NCBI GenBank assembly: GCA_016191015.1
Contig: JACPPM010000170.1
Location: 1 to 51,962, forward strand
DNA from: Acidobacteriota bacterium
GTDB lineage: Bacteria; Acidobacteriota; CAIWXX01
Length of the DNA stretch: 51,962 nt
Reading direction: 5' to 3'
Below, piece by piece: positions 17,012-25,820 of this stretch. The notes under the pieces were generated by a model. That model saw only the letters and a list, made by a program, of their open reading frames with translations, was not told the origin of the DNA and did not search any database. The first letter of the stretch is position 1. Every line of letters begins with the position of its first letter. Position numbers and translations under genes: made by a program.

Positions 17012-17868
17012 CGCTTCTTCTCCTCTTCGAATCCGGCGATCTTGCCGTAGACGAGCAGCCCGCCGATGACGAGGGCCATCAGGATGACGGAAGCGGCCGA
17101 ACCGAACTGCCAGTTCCGCGCGGTCAGGAACTGATTCTGGATGAGGTTTCCGACGAGCACGGTCTTGGCTCCTCCCATCAGGTCCGGGATGACGAACATC
17201 CCGAGGGCCGGGATGAACGTGAGAATGCTGCCTGCGACGATGCCCGGGAGGGTCAAGGGAAGCGTCACCCTGAGAAACGCCTGCCAGGGGCGAGCACCGA
17301 GGTCGAATGCCGCCTCGATCAGACTCCAGTCGAGCTTCTCGATGCTCGTGTAGAGAGGCAGGACCATGAACGGGAGGAATCCGTAGACCGAGCCCAGGAT
17401 GACACTGGGAGTGTTGTAGAGCATCGCCAGGGGCTTGTCGATCAGCCCGACGCCCGTGAGGATCGAGTTGATGACACCTTCCGCTCGCAGGATCACAACC
17501 CAGGCGTAGGTGCGGAGCAAGAAGTTCGTCCAGAACGGGATCACGATGAGGAGCAGCAGGAAGTTGCGCTTCTCTGCCGGCGCGCGCGCCACGTAGTAGG
17601 CGAAGGGGTATCCGATCATGAGCGTCACAAGCGTTGTCACGCCCGCCACGTAGAAGGAGCGTGCCAAGATAAGCAGATATAGCCTGTCCACGAACTGTAC
17701 GTAGTGGTGGAAGTCGATCGCGTAAATCGTCTGCCCGTACTCGCCCCGGGTGGTGACGCTGAAGACCAGAATGATGACAAGCGGGGCGAACATGAAGACG
17801 CCCAGCCAGCACGCTGCCGGACCGACCAGCGTGGCGATGGTGGCGCGCTGGGAGCGCATGCGCTGCAC
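17008..17868 (-). CDS. potB: Spermidine/putrescine ABC transporter permease PotB
   Basis: A 286-residue inner-membrane permease with six predicted spans. The family hallmark IPFWTNFLLRTYAWVVILR is present. The EAA loop that docks on PotA reads IEAAFDLGARPWQAFLRVTLP. It forms the channel with the PotC half of the downstream fusion. Its stop overlaps the fusion start by 4 bases, and potA ends 6 bases upstream. The start may be GTG 17868 or ATG 17859; both share the TAGGAG at the end of potA. Confidence 0.94.
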   Translation of the reverse strand: MQRMRSQRATIATLVGPAACWLGVFMFAPLVIILVFSVTTRGEYGQTIYAIDFHHYVQFVDRLYLLILARSFYVAGVTTLVTLMIGYPFAYYVARAPAEKRNFLLLLIVIPFWTNFLLRTYAWVVILRAEGVINSILTGVGLIDKPLAMLYNTPSVILGSVYGFLPFMVLPLYTSIEKLDWSLIEAAFDLGARPWQAFLRVTLPLTLPGIVAGSILTFIPALGMFVIPDLMGGAKTVLVGNLIQNQFLTARNWQFGSAASVILMALVIGGLLVYGKIAGFEEEKKR

Positions 17869-17874
17869 GCGCTC

Positions 17875-18936
17875 CTACCGCAGCATCAAATGGGAATCCT
17901 CAGGTTCCCATCCGAAATTCAACGCATCGCCCGGATTTACCAGGTTGGCTGACTCACGATCCTGGGTTGCGATGACCAGCTTTTCGAGCGGGGGTGCGTC
18001 CACCATGAGCTTCACAGCGGAGCCGACGTAGATCTTCTCCCTGAGTGTCCCCCTGTAGGCCTTCATCGCAACTCCCGTCGAGAACCAGATCCGCTCGGGC
18101 CGAATTGAAAGAAAAGCATCTTTGCCTTCGTTTGTCCTGGCATCCACCGATCTGATCGGCAGCGCCAGCGCGCCGTTTCTCAGAACGTACTCATTGCCGC
18201 CAGGCGATTCGATGACGCCCTTGATGAGGTTGGTCTCGCCGATGAAATCCGCGACGAAGCTCGTGGCCGGCTTGTCGTAAATCTCCACGGCCGTCGCCGT
18301 CTGCTCGATCCGGCCCTTGTTCATCACCACGATCCGGTCGGACATCGTCAGAGCCTCTTCCTGGTCGTGCGTGACGTAGATGAACGTGATTCCCAGCTTG
18401 CGCTGCAGGTGCTTCAGCTCGACCTGCATCTGCTTGCGGAGCTTGAGATCGAGGGCGCCGAGCGGCTCATCGAGCAGCAGCACCGCCGGGTCCAGCACGA
18501 GTGCCCGCGCCACGGCTGCTCGCTGCTGTTGCCCGCCCGACACCTGCTTCGGGCGCCGCCCCCCCAACGCGTCCAACTGGACCAGGCCCAGGGCCTTCCG
18601 CACGCGTGTCTCGACATCCGCGCCCGGCAGCTTCTTCAGTCGGAGGCCAAACGCCACGTTCTCCTCGATCGTCATGTGCGGAAATAGCGCATAGCTCTGG
18701 AATACCGTATTCACATTGCGTCGATACGGCGGATCGTGGGCGCAATCCTTCCCGTCCAGCAGGATCTGCCCCGACGTCGGGTACTCGAACCCGGCGATCA
18801 TCCGAAGAGTCGTCGTCTTGCCGCACCCACTCGGACCCAGAAGCGTCAGGAATTCGCCCCTCCCAACCCTGAGGCTAACCCCGTCAACCGCGCGCACACC
18901 GTCGAACTCCTTCACAACTTCCTTGAGCTCGACCAT
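17875..18936 (-). CDS. potA: Spermidine/putrescine ABC transporter ATP-binding protein PotA
   Basis: A 353-residue ATPase that powers polyamine import. Walker A is GPSGCGKTT, the Q-loop is VFQSYALFPHM, the signature is VSGGQQQR, Walker B is VLLLDEPLGALD, and the switch His is in YVTHDQEEAL. A C-terminal TOBE domain covers about the last 100 residues. ATG 18936 (MVELKEVVKEFDG) is chosen over a TTG 17 codons upstream, which lies at the likely transcription start. It is the first gene of the five-gene minus-strand operon. A near-consensus promoter lies 42 bp upstream, with a MITE-like element just behind it. Confidence 0.95.
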   Translation of the reverse strand: MVELKEVVKEFDGVRAVDGVSLRVGRGEFLTLLGPSGCGKTTTLRMIAGFEYPTSGQILLDGKDCAHDPPYRRNVNTVFQSYALFPHMTIEENVAFGLRLKKLPGADVETRVRKALGLVQLDALGGRRPKQVSGGQQQRAAVARALVLDPAVLLLDEPLGALDLKLRKQMQVELKHLQRKLGITFIYVTHDQEEALTMSDRIVVMNKGRIEQTATAVEIYDKPATSFVADFIGETNLIKGVIESPGGNEYVLRNGALALPIRSVDARTNEGKDAFLSIRPERIWFSTGVAMKAYRGTLREKIYVGSAVKLMVDAPPLEKLVIATQDRESANLVNPGDALNFGWEPEDSHLMLR

Positions 18937-18977
18937 GTCTTGTGTCGCGATATCCTGCCCGTCTAATAAGCAGCGGC

Positions 18978-19006
18978 AAGATAGCAAAGGGCACTAGCAG
19001 TGTCAA
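18978..19006 (-). promoter_or_regulatory. Near-consensus sigma-70 promoter of the potA operon
   Basis: On the minus strand a perfect TTGACA is followed 17 bases later by TATCTT. The -35 box is only 8 bases from the target duplication of the MITE-like element, so the insertion removed or replaced whatever lay upstream of this promoter. Confidence 0.65.
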
Positions 19007-19023
19007 ACGATTGGTGATTGAAT

Positions 19024-19208
19024 CTGAGATTCGGAGTACACTTGGCCGCAATACAGCCTGCATGTCATCCTGAGGCTCGGCGCAGCCGGGCCGAAGGATC
19101 TCCTGCAAGACCCGTGGCCTACGGAGGAGATCCTTAGTCACCGGGCTTCGCCCGGCTCCTCAGGATCACGTTTCGCTCATTCCCGTGTGCGTCTACTCCG
19201 AATCTCAG
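19024..19208. mobile_element. MITE-like palindromic element, copy 1, with 9-bp target duplication
   Basis: A 185-bp element with terminal inverted repeats CTGAGATTCGGAGTA / TACTCCGAATCTCAG. The 9-mer TGATTGAAT is duplicated directly outside both ends (19015-19023 and 19209-19217). The inside holds the GTCATCCTGAGG...CTCAGGATCAC core palindrome, also seen alone at 12.1 kb. No coding capacity. The direct repeat is what a transposase would leave, so this is probably a non-autonomous transposable element. The following 135 bases before the anti-sigma stop hold no gene. Confidence 0.85.
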
Positions 19209-19343
19209 TGATTGAATTGGAGCTCTGAGTAGATTCCACGCCGCTATAGGAGCGGAGTGATCTTTCGGGCAGACTCCGCCGGGCCTCACGATGACACGAT
19301 TTCCGTGACCTGCGGATCGGTCAGCGTGAGCTGGACCCCGCGC

Positions 19344-20465
19344 CTACTTCTTTTCGATCTCCGCGGCGATTGCCTTGTCGGTCACGGTGCTGAGGATCTC
19401 GCTCTTACGTTGCGGGTACTGCTTCAGGAGCTTTCGGTAGACATCGACGGCCTTCTTCCTGTCGCCGCGGGTTGCCGCGTCGCGTGCTTCGGCCAAGGTT
19501 GTGTCGAAGTTTTTGTCGACGGCCCCCGAGGGCGGCGGCGACGGTGCGGATGGGGATGCCACTTGCGGAGCCGCGACACCCCCGGCTGCCTGCTTGCTCT
19601 CGCCGCCGTACGTCTGCGACGCCTCGGTGTTGGTCGTCTCGCGCCACAGCGCTTGTTCTTGCTTTCCCGTGTCTGCCGGGCGTGGCTCGTCCTTATCTTG
19701 CCTCTGCGGCGTCGGTGCGAATCCGACGCTTGGGGCCTGCTTCGCGACCAGCGGTTCGTCGCCGAGCACGCCTTCCTTGAGCTCTATTGTCGAGGCGTCA
19801 TCGCTGCCGACCACTTCGGCCTCTGATTTGGCCCCTGTCGTTTTCCGAGATTGAGTCGCCAGCTCCTCTGGCACAGTGCCCGGAGCCGAGTCCGCCTTGG
19901 GCTTGGCCATTGCCGACTCCAGTCGATCCCTCTCTCCCGACGTGCGCGATTCGCTCTTCTTGAGATCTTCGGACCGATCCGCCCGCATCCGGCCCCCTTC
20001 CTGCACAGGAGGGGGGACAGCCACCGGCATCGGTTGCGAGCTTGGAGTCGCCGCCGGCGGGGCTCCCGCCGTGATGTCCGTCTCGGGCGAGACTTCGGCG
20101 ACCTGAGTGGTGGTTGGTGCGATGCTCTCGCGCCGGACCACGACCGTCGCCAGAATGGCGACGAACACCGCTGTTGCAGCGGCCGCCAGCATTGTCACCG
20201 GCGTGAATGGGCCAAGCCATCGTGACATGCGCCGGATCCTGATCTCGCGCGACGCTGTTTTCACGATCTTCGCCCGAACGTCCGGATTCAGGCGCATCGG
20301 AACCCGCTCCTCCTCGAGCACCCCGCGGATCCGCTCCAGGTCCGCCAGCTCGGCCGCGCACTCCGAACACTCACACATGTGATCGCGCACCCCTTGGGCC
20401 TCCCTCTCGGTGAGCTCTCCGTAGAGGTACAGCGGGATCAGATCCGCCTGCAGATGCTCGCTCAT
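19344..20465 (-). CDS. Anti-sigma factor with zinc finger and C-terminal TPR-like tail
   Basis: A 373-residue membrane protein. The N-terminal zinc-finger anti-sigma domain shows H-x3-C-x2-C (DHMCECSEC, near residues 28-36) and typical spacing after DLIPLYLYGELTERE. One membrane helix follows (VTMLAAAATAVFVAILATVVV, near 91-111). A long Pro/Ala/Ser/Gln-rich outer region then leads to a C-terminal TPR-like unit (TLAEARDAATRGDRKKAVD). The ATG overlaps the sigma stop as ATGA, so the two are coupled. It should bind the upstream-encoded sigma factor; the outer part probably senses an envelope signal. Confidence 0.85.
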   Translation of the reverse strand: MSEHLQADLIPLYLYGELTEREAQGVRDHMCECSECAAELADLERIRGVLEEERVPMRLNPDVRAKIVKTASREIRIRRMSRWLGPFTPVTMLAAAATAVFVAILATVVVRRESIAPTTTQVAEVSPETDITAGAPPAATPSSQPMPVAVPPPVQEGGRMRADRSEDLKKSESRTSGERDRLESAMAKPKADSAPGTVPEELATQSRKTTGAKSEAEVVGSDDASTIELKEGVLGDEPLVAKQAPSVGFAPTPQRQDKDEPRPADTGKQEQALWRETTNTEASQTYGGESKQAAGGVAAPQVASPSAPSPPPSGAVDKNFDTTLAEARDAATRGDRKKAVDVYRKLLKQYPQRKSEILSTVTDKAIAAEIEKK

Positions 20466-21091
20466 GATGCCTCAAACGCCTCGTCGACCGAACGAAAGCC
20501 CACGCATCGCCCGGCGAGCGATCTGCGGAGGTGCTTCAGCGCGTACAGCATGCGGCTCTTCACAGTCGGCAGCGGTGCCCCCGTCACGCGAGCAATCTCC
20601 TCGAAGGTGAGACTCAGCTCCTCACGCATCAGAAACACCTCCTTTTGATCCTCCCTGAGCTCGCCGATGGCGCGCTTCAAGATGCTCCCCAGCTCATTTC
20701 TCATCGTCGTGCTCTCGGGATCCGGATCGAGCGACACAGGATCGATCGGCCTCGAATCTTCTTCATTGGACTCATCGATCGACAGGGCGGCCCGCACCTT
20801 CTGTCTGCGCGCGGCGTCGATTGCGATGTTCCGCGCAACTTTGAAGAGGTAGTATTTGAACGGGGCCTCAGGCGTGTAGTATTCCTTCCGTTCCACGAGC
20901 CGGGTAAACGTCTCCTGGAAGAGATCCTCAGCCTGCTGCCGGTTCCGCGTGAAAGCCACAAGGTATCGCAGTAATGGACCCTCATACCGCTCCAGCAACT
21001 CCTCAAATGCTTCGACACTCCCTTCCCTGTACTTGAGAAAGAGCACCTCATCACTATCTTCTCCCACGCCTCTCAATACTCCGCTCCTCAT
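20462..21091 (-). CDS. ECF-type RNA polymerase sigma factor
   Basis: A protein of about 209 residues. Region 2 has LVAFTRNRQQAEDLFQETF and YLFKVARNIAIDAARR. The linker is acidic (DESNEEDSRPIDPVSLDPDPE). Region 4 has FLMREELSLTFEEIA and LPTVKSRMLYALKHLRR. The start could be ATG 21091 or GTG 21106; neither has a clear ribosome site. It is divergent from the beta-hydroxyacid dehydrogenase gene with about 90 bp between them. The C-terminal extension after region 4 (RCVGFRSVDEAFEAS) is unusual but short. Confidence 0.9.
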   Translation of the reverse strand: MRSGVLRGVGEDSDEVLFLKYREGSVEAFEELLERYEGPLLRYLVAFTRNRQQAEDLFQETFTRLVERKEYYTPEAPFKYYLFKVARNIAIDAARRQKVRAALSIDESNEEDSRPIDPVSLDPDPESTTMRNELGSILKRAIGELREDQKEVFLMREELSLTFEEIARVTGAPLPTVKSRMLYALKHLRRSLAGRCVGFRSVDEAFEAS

Positions 21092-21142
21092 TATAGACAA
21101 ACGCACGCCGTGCCCCTATGGATTTCGCGACGAACGGGCGCC

Positions 21143-21172
21143 TTGACCATCGCCCCCGGACCCTAGTCTAAT
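21143..21172 (+). promoter_or_regulatory. Possible promoter of the beta-hydroxyacid dehydrogenase gene
   Basis: TTGACC and TCTAAT are separated by 18 bases. The predicted start is near 21179, just before the AAGGAGA ribosome site at 21184-21190. Confidence 0.45.
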
Positions 21173-21196
21173 AGGCGCCCCGAAAGGAGACTCGCA

Positions 21197-22081
21197 GTGA
21201 AGCTTGGGTTTGTCGGTCTGGGGAAGATGGGGTTACCGATGGCGCTGCGGCTCGAAGAAGCCGGCCACTCGGTGAGGGCCATGGTTCGTACACGCCGCCC
21301 GGAGATGGACCGGCTTCGAGGGACTATCGTCCAGGCACCCGGAGATGTCGCTGAGGCGACCGATTTGATCGTACTCATGCTCCCGGGACCAGCAGAGATC
21401 TCGCTTGTTCTCAGGGGTGAGAATGGTCTGTTCCGGCATCTGCGGGATGGCGCGACGGTTCTGGACTGCTCGACGAGCCTTCCGACCTTGACGCGCGATC
21501 TTCAGCGCGAGGCCACCTCGCGAGGGCTGCACTATGTCGACGCCCCGGTGATCGGAGGCCCAACGGTGGCGGCCGAGGGCGGGCTGCAGTTTTTGGTCGG
21601 GGCGACCGATGAGGATTTTGCAACGGTCCGGCCTATCCTGGAGCTTCTCGGGAAGGAGATCATCCACATGGGCGGCCCGGGAGCCGGACATGCGGCGAAG
21701 ATCGTCAACAACATGGTCGCGCTCACCAACATGGCCGTCCTCGGCGAAGGCATGGCCCTGGCCGCATCGCTCGGTCTCGATGCCGACAAGATGACTCAGA
21801 TGCTCTCGAAGGGCTTTGGTTCGAGCTACGTCGCGCAGCGACACATGCCCAAGATCATCAGAGGTGATTTCACGCCCACATTCACGCTCGCGATGGGATT
21901 GAAGGATCTGTCTCTCGCATCCGACGTCGCCCGCGAGAGCGGCTACCCTCTGTTTCTGGCAGGCACGGCAATGGAGCTGTTTCAGGTCGGCCGCGCCATG
22001 GATTTCGCTGGCCAGAACTACACCGCCGTGTCGCGCGTGTTCGAGCGGTTCGGGAAATCGCTCAGAAGTCAGAAAGCTTAG
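21197..22081 (+). CDS. NAD(P)-dependent beta-hydroxyacid dehydrogenase (3-hydroxyisobutyrate dehydrogenase family)
   Basis: A 294-residue soluble oxidoreductase. The Rossmann fold starts with GFVGLGKMGLPMA. The family substrate motif reads DAPVIGGPTVAAEGGLQFLVG. The catalytic Lys lies in GHAAKIVNNMV (near residue 172). The start is GTG with AAGGAGA 6 bases upstream. Members act on tartronate semialdehyde, 3-hydroxyisobutyrate, succinic semialdehyde or imines, and the sequence does not decide between them. A succinic-semialdehyde reductase role would fit the nearby putrescine-to-GABA path but is speculation. The maf gene follows after 21 bases. Confidence 0.88.
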   Translation: MKLGFVGLGKMGLPMALRLEEAGHSVRAMVRTRRPEMDRLRGTIVQAPGDVAEATDLIVLMLPGPAEISLVLRGENGLFRHLRDGATVLDCSTSLPTLTRDLQREATSRGLHYVDAPVIGGPTVAAEGGLQFLVGATDEDFATVRPILELLGKEIIHMGGPGAGHAAKIVNNMVALTNMAVLGEGMALAASLGLDADKMTQMLSKGFGSSYVAQRHMPKIIRGDFTPTFTLAMGLKDLSLASDVARESGYPLFLAGTAMELFQVGRAMDFAGQNYTAVSRVFERFGKSLRSQKA

Positions 22082-22102
22082 AGTGCGACCAGGGGGGTGT
22101 CG

Positions 22103-22690
22103 ATGTCCGGATGGCCGGTGAGGCGAACGTTCGTTCTCGCGTCCGCGTCACCCAGGAGGTCCGAGATCGTTCGCGCGATGGGGTTGCGGTTCCGTGTTGT
22201 GAGCACTGAGCTCGATGAGGCCCCTCGCCCGCACGAGAAGCCGGCCCCGCACGTGCGGCGGCTTGCGCGCGAGAAGGCGGTCGCCGCGCGCTCCCTCCGT
22301 CCCTCACGCACAGCTCTCTTCGTCGGCGCGGATACGATCGTCGCAATCGGATCGCGGATCCTCGGTAAGCCGGCGTCTGCGGAGGACGCGGTCTCGATGC
22401 TCCGCCGTCTCTCCGGCAGGACGCACCAGGTGTTGACGGGGGTTGCGATACTCGACGGCCGGAACGGCAGGGTTCATTCGGCAGTCGAGGTGACCGAGGT
22501 GCGGTTTCGGTCGCTGAGTCAGCGCGAGATCGTCGGGTACGTCCGCACGGGCGAGCCGATGGACAAGGCCGGAGCCTACGCGATCCAGGGCGGCGCCGCG
22601 ACCTTCGTCGATTGGATCAGGGGAAACTATCTGAATGTCGTCGGCTTCCCGGCGACGTCGTTCCTACGCCTGCTGCGCAGGACTCACTGA
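22103..22690 (+). CDS. maf: Maf family nucleoside triphosphate pyrophosphatase
   Basis: A 195-residue house-cleaning enzyme that hydrolyses non-canonical or excess pyrimidine NTPs (dTTP/UTP in one Maf branch). Motifs: LASASPRRSEI at the N-terminus, FVGADTIV in the middle, and PMDKAGAYAIQGGAATFV plus GNYLNVVGFP near the end. ATG 22103 follows AGGGGGG closely; a GTG two codons earlier is less well placed. It probably shares a transcript with the dehydrogenase gene. Its end overlaps the convergent GNAT gene by 27 bases. Confidence 0.93.
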   Translation: MSGWPVRRTFVLASASPRRSEIVRAMGLRFRVVSTELDEAPRPHEKPAPHVRRLAREKAVAARSLRPSRTALFVGADTIVAIGSRILGKPASAEDAVSMLRRLSGRTHQVLTGVAILDGRNGRVHSAVEVTEVRFRSLSQREIVGYVRTGEPMDKAGAYAIQGGAATFVDWIRGNYLNVVGFPATSFLRLLRRTH

Positions 22691-23221
22691 CGGCGGCACG
22701 CGATCGAGGCAGAAGCGGACGCTGCCCGGCTCCGTCCCCGCTCCGACGGATCTGAATCTCGTTCTGGACAGCACTCCGCAGGACCCGGTGTTATCCAGTC
22801 TGGTTTCCGCCTCCACTCGGGTGACCTCGCCGTGGCTCAAGGCCCACTGGGTGAGAGCGATCACCATTTCTGTGGCGATTCCCTGGCGTTGAAACTCCGG
22901 CAGAACCGAATAGCCGATCTCGACCATCCCGCTCGCATCCGGGCCGCCCTTGAATCCGCCGCTGCCGACGAGAACGCGCGCGGGCCGATCGACGCGGATC
23001 GCGTACCACGAAAGCCACCCGAGCCACCCTGGATTGCCCCGTAGCATCTCCAAAAACCAGGGCAGCGCATCCGCGGCAGTCTCCGGAGGCCAGTTCGGGG
23101 GCACAGTGGCGTTCAGGAGCCGATCGAATAGCGGCCGATCACCGAGCTCCGCCTCCGACAGCTCCACCGACGCCGCGGTCATCTCCAATCGAGCGGTGTG
23201 AATCTGCATCATGCCAGGCAT
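22664..23221 (-). CDS. GNAT family N-acetyltransferase
   Basis: A protein of about 185 residues. It resembles RimJ/RimL-type acetyltransferases: TARLEMTAASVE at the start, GSGGFKGGPDASGMVEIGYSV in the middle, and the acetyl-CoA loop PEFQRQGIATEMV. The ATG at 23221 starts 2 bases after the stop of the VWA gene; ATGs at 23212 and 23209 are also possible. The frame is open further upstream, but that part only shadows the VWA gene. Substrate unknown. The C-terminal end runs 27 bases into the convergent maf gene. Confidence 0.82.
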   Translation of the reverse strand: MPGMMQIHTARLEMTAASVELSEAELGDRPLFDRLLNATVPPNWPPETAADALPWFLEMLRGNPGWLGWLSWYAIRVDRPARVLVGSGGFKGGPDASGMVEIGYSVLPEFQRQGIATEMVIALTQWALSHGEVTRVEAETRLDNTGSCGVLSRTRFRSVGAGTEPGSVRFCLDRVPPSVSPAQQA

Positions 23222-23223
23222 TG

Positions 23224-24165
23224 CTATCGAGAAGCGAAGTAGCCCTGCCTGTGAAGAATATCGCGAACCGGCCGATTGAGCACCACCGTGATCTCGCGCC
23301 ACTTGCCATCCATATTCGAATTGCGGGGCGTGTAGTAGAGGTTGTATTGCGTCCGCAGCTCTTCGAGCACGGCCATGAAGCCGTGCACTAGCCCTGACCC
23401 CGCCTGCGTGTAGGTGCAACGACCTCCGCTGACCTTCGCCATGCTCTCGAAAATGTCCTTCAGCAGGTGCTTACGCTCGACGTCGAATTCCATGGACGCG
23501 TTTCCCCGCCAGAAGCAGACTGGAAAGAGCGAGATCTGAGTGTGTGCGATTTCGTTCGAAACATCTTCGTAGGTCCTTTTGCTGCCCGGTCGTCCGCCCA
23601 GGTACGCCTCATCTTTCCCGTCGGAAAGAAGAACGATCGCCGATTTCCCTTGCTGGCCCCGCAGGGCGAGAATGGCCATGTGGAGCGCATCGTAGACGGC
23701 CGTTCCCCCATGAGCGTACATCGAGCTTACCGTCCTCTCGAGAGCCGCCCTGTCGGTCGTGAGCTCGGTCGCAGTGTCCACCTTGTCGCTGAAACCGATG
23801 ACCAGTGCCTGATCCTCGGGGGCAAGCTTCCGCAGTAGCTGGATGGCCGCGCGCCGCGCATCCTCCATGCTGCCTTCCATCGACAGCGAACAGTCGATGA
23901 CAATCCCGATCTTGAGCGGCAGACTTTCCTGACTGAAATACACGACCTCCTGCGGCCGCCCGTCCTCCAATACCGTGAAGTCTCCCAGCTTCAGACCCCC
24001 GAGAGGCCTCCCGGAATCACTCCTCACGCTCGCATAGACCTTCACAATCGGCACAGACACCTCTTCGGCCACCTGCGCAATCAGCGATCGGGTCGAAGCG
24101 AGAGTCACACCGAGAAGCACCAGCGATGCACGCCGGAGCCGTGAGCAACCCGTCGAGGCGGGCAT
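23224..24165 (-). CDS. Exported VWA-domain protein (VWFA-related Acidobacterial type)
   Basis: A 313-residue protein with an N-terminal signal sequence. A short beta domain (SDSGRPLGGLKLGDFTVLED) precedes a von Willebrand A domain with the metal site DCSLSM (near residue 91), the Thr of GGTAVYDALH and the Asp of VLLSDGKDEA. The C-terminal end reads LRTQYNLYYTPRN then ILHRQGYFA. This layout is that of the family named for Acidobacteria, which is the main lineage clue in this window. GGGAGGTG precedes the ATG by 7 bases. Function in the family is unknown; an adhesion or assembly role is a guess. Confidence 0.85.
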   Translation of the reverse strand: MPASTGCSRLRRASLVLLGVTLASTRSLIAQVAEEVSVPIVKVYASVRSDSGRPLGGLKLGDFTVLEDGRPQEVVYFSQESLPLKIGIVIDCSLSMEGSMEDARRAAIQLLRKLAPEDQALVIGFSDKVDTATELTTDRAALERTVSSMYAHGGTAVYDALHMAILALRGQQGKSAIVLLSDGKDEAYLGGRPGSKRTYEDVSNEIAHTQISLFPVCFWRGNASMEFDVERKHLLKDIFESMAKVSGGRCTYTQAGSGLVHGFMAVLEELRTQYNLYYTPRNSNMDGKWREITVVLNRPVRDILHRQGYFASR

Positions 24166-24216
24166 GATCTCACACCTCCCGAGCCGAGGCGCCGAATCTC
24201 CGGTTGGCGATCCCCG

Positions 24217-25272
24217 TCATCTCTCTTCTCGCGCTCGCTCGAGGGTCTCGAGTCGCGACACCAGCAGATCGACCGCCTGCCGCAACGACCTGATCGAAAG
24301 TATGTCCTTGTACTGCTCTCGGAATTCCGACATCGGCCTCGCCGGCGTGCCCCAGACCATCGTCCCGGCGCGAATGCGCTTGCCCGTCGGCACCCCCGCT
24401 TGCGCCCCCAGAATCGCATTGTCTTCGATGGTGCAATGATCCGCAATGCCCACCTGCCCGCCGATGCGGACGCCGTTGCCGATCACCGTGCTCCCCGCAA
24501 TCCCGGTCTGGGCCGCTACGACGCAGTCGGTGCCGATCACGCAATTGTGAGCGACGTGGATCAGATTGTCCAGCTTCGTGCCCTTCCCGATCATCGTGTC
24601 CTCGATCGAACCGCGATCGATCGTCGTATTCGCCCCGATTTCGACCCGGTCCCCGATCGTGACCCCGCCCCGCTGCGGATACTTCTCGTAGCCGGACTCG
24701 GTGAGCACGAAGCCCAGCCCGTCGCTGCCGATCACGGCACCGGCGTGGATCACGCACTCGTTTCCGATCGTCACGCCCGGATATAGCCGCGCACCGGGAT
24801 AGATGAGGCACCTCTCGCCGATGAGCACGTCACGAGAGATCGTCGCGTGCTCCCCGATCTGAGTCCCGTCACCGATCATCGTGTCCGGCCCGATCACGGC
24901 GTAGGCCCCGATCGCGACATCGCCCCGCAGGCGTGCTCCCGGCGAGACGACTGCCGTCGGATGGATGCCGCGCGCAAGAGGTTCGTCGGGGTAGAGGATC
25001 ATCAGGGCGCGAGCGAATGCCAGGCGCGGAGCGCCCACATAAACCACTGCCTTGTCAGGATCTGCATACCCTTCCGGCGCGATCAGCACGGAGCAGCGCG
25101 ATTTCCGCCCCTTCGCGAAATTCCGGGGGCCGTCGACGTAGCTGAGCTCGCCTGGTTCGGCCGCCTCGAGTGATCCTGCCCCACCCACCTGGATCGCACC
25201 GTCGCCCGAGTAGCGCGCCTGCAGAGCGCCGGCGAGAGCTGCGACAGTGACGGAATTGGCGGTCAGCGGCAC
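24217..25272 (-). CDS. lpxD: UDP-3-O-acylglucosamine N-acyltransferase
   Basis: A 351-residue enzyme of the third step of lipid A synthesis, adding the N-linked 3-hydroxyacyl chain from acyl-ACP. The N-terminal uridine-binding domain ends near residue 100 ([14 protein letters not shown]). The left-handed beta-helix of hexapeptide repeats follows, with the catalytic His in [10 protein letters not shown]. The C-terminal end is a helix ([18 protein letters not shown]). The GTG start lies 3 bases after the apt stop. It is not beside other lpx genes. It shows that the organism makes an outer membrane with lipid A. Confidence 0.95.
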   Translation of the reverse strand: MPLTANSVTVAALAGALQARYSGDGAIQVGGAGSLEAAEPGELSYVDGPRNFAKGRKSRCSVLIAPEGYADPDKAVVYVGAPRLAFARALMILYPDEPLARGIHPTAVVSPGARLRGDVAIGAYAVIGPDTMIGDGTQIGEHATISRDVLIGERCLIYPGARLYPGVTIGNECVIHAGAVIGSDGLGFVLTESGYEKYPQRGGVTIGDRVEIGANTTIDRGSIEDTMIGKGTKLDNLIHVAHNCVIGTDCVVAAQTGIAGSTVIGNGVRIGGQVGIADHCTIEDNAILGAQAGVPTGKRIRAGTMVWGTPARPMSEFREQYKDILSIRSLRQAVDLLVSRLETLERAREER

Positions 25273-25275
25273 TGC

Positions 25276-25788
25276 TCAGTACTGAATCAATGCGTAGACG
25301 TCGTGGCCGTTCAACTTCGAGCGGCCATTGAGAAACCCAAGCTCGACCAGGAATCCGATCCCCGTCACGTTGCCGCCCTGACGCTCGATCAATTTCACCA
25401 CCGCGGACGCCGTGCCGCCCGTGGCCAGAAGATCATCGATGAGGAGCACGTTCTCGCCCGGCTCGATCGCATCCCGGTGCATCTCGAGCGTATCCGTTCC
25501 ATACTCGAGCTCGTAGGTGACCTGCTCCGTCTGCCACGGGAGTTTTTTTGGCTTTCGCACCGGGACGAACCCGGCTCCCAGCATGTAGGCCAGCGTAGGG
25601 GCGAAGATGAATCCGCGCGCCTCAATCCCGACCACCTTGTCCACAGGCGCCTCACGGTATCGGTCGTGCAGGCTATCGAGTGCGAAGCGGAACGCCTCCG
25701 GGTCCTTGAAAAGCGGGGTCAGATCTTTGAAAACGATTCCTTTCTTGGGCCAATCCGGAACGTCCCGAACGTATTCTTTCAGCTCCAT
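25276..25788 (-). CDS. apt: Adenine phosphoribosyltransferase
   Basis: A 170-residue purine-salvage enzyme that makes AMP from adenine and PRPP. The PRPP-binding motif is [14 protein letters not shown]. The N-terminal part [20 protein letters not shown]-like segment ([20 protein letters not shown]) and [15 protein letters not shown] are typical. A strong GGAGAGGTGA site precedes the ATG. It forms a tight pair with lpxD (3-base gap) and follows acylphosphatase by 32 bases. Confidence 0.96.
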   Translation of the reverse strand: MELKEYVRDVPDWPKKGIVFKDLTPLFKDPEAFRFALDSLHDRYREAPVDKVVGIEARGFIFAPTLAYMLGAGFVPVRKPKKLPWQTEQVTYELEYGTDTLEMHRDAIEPGENVLLIDDLLATGGTASAVVKLIERQGGNVTGIGFLVELGFLNGRSKLNGHDVYALIQY

Positions 25789-25820
25789 TCACCTCTCCTC
25801 TCTGACCTCATTCGATTTCT

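Noticed and set aside
17012-17812. N-terminal extension of the potC-potD frame by 267 codons
   Set aside because: The extension overlaps potB in another frame and lacks any domain; GTG 17011 with GAGGAG and GTGA overlap is the better start.
24170-24811. A 213-codon minus-strand frame overlapping lpxD
   Set aside because: An Arg/Gly/Asp-rich shadow of the lpxD hexapeptide repeats.
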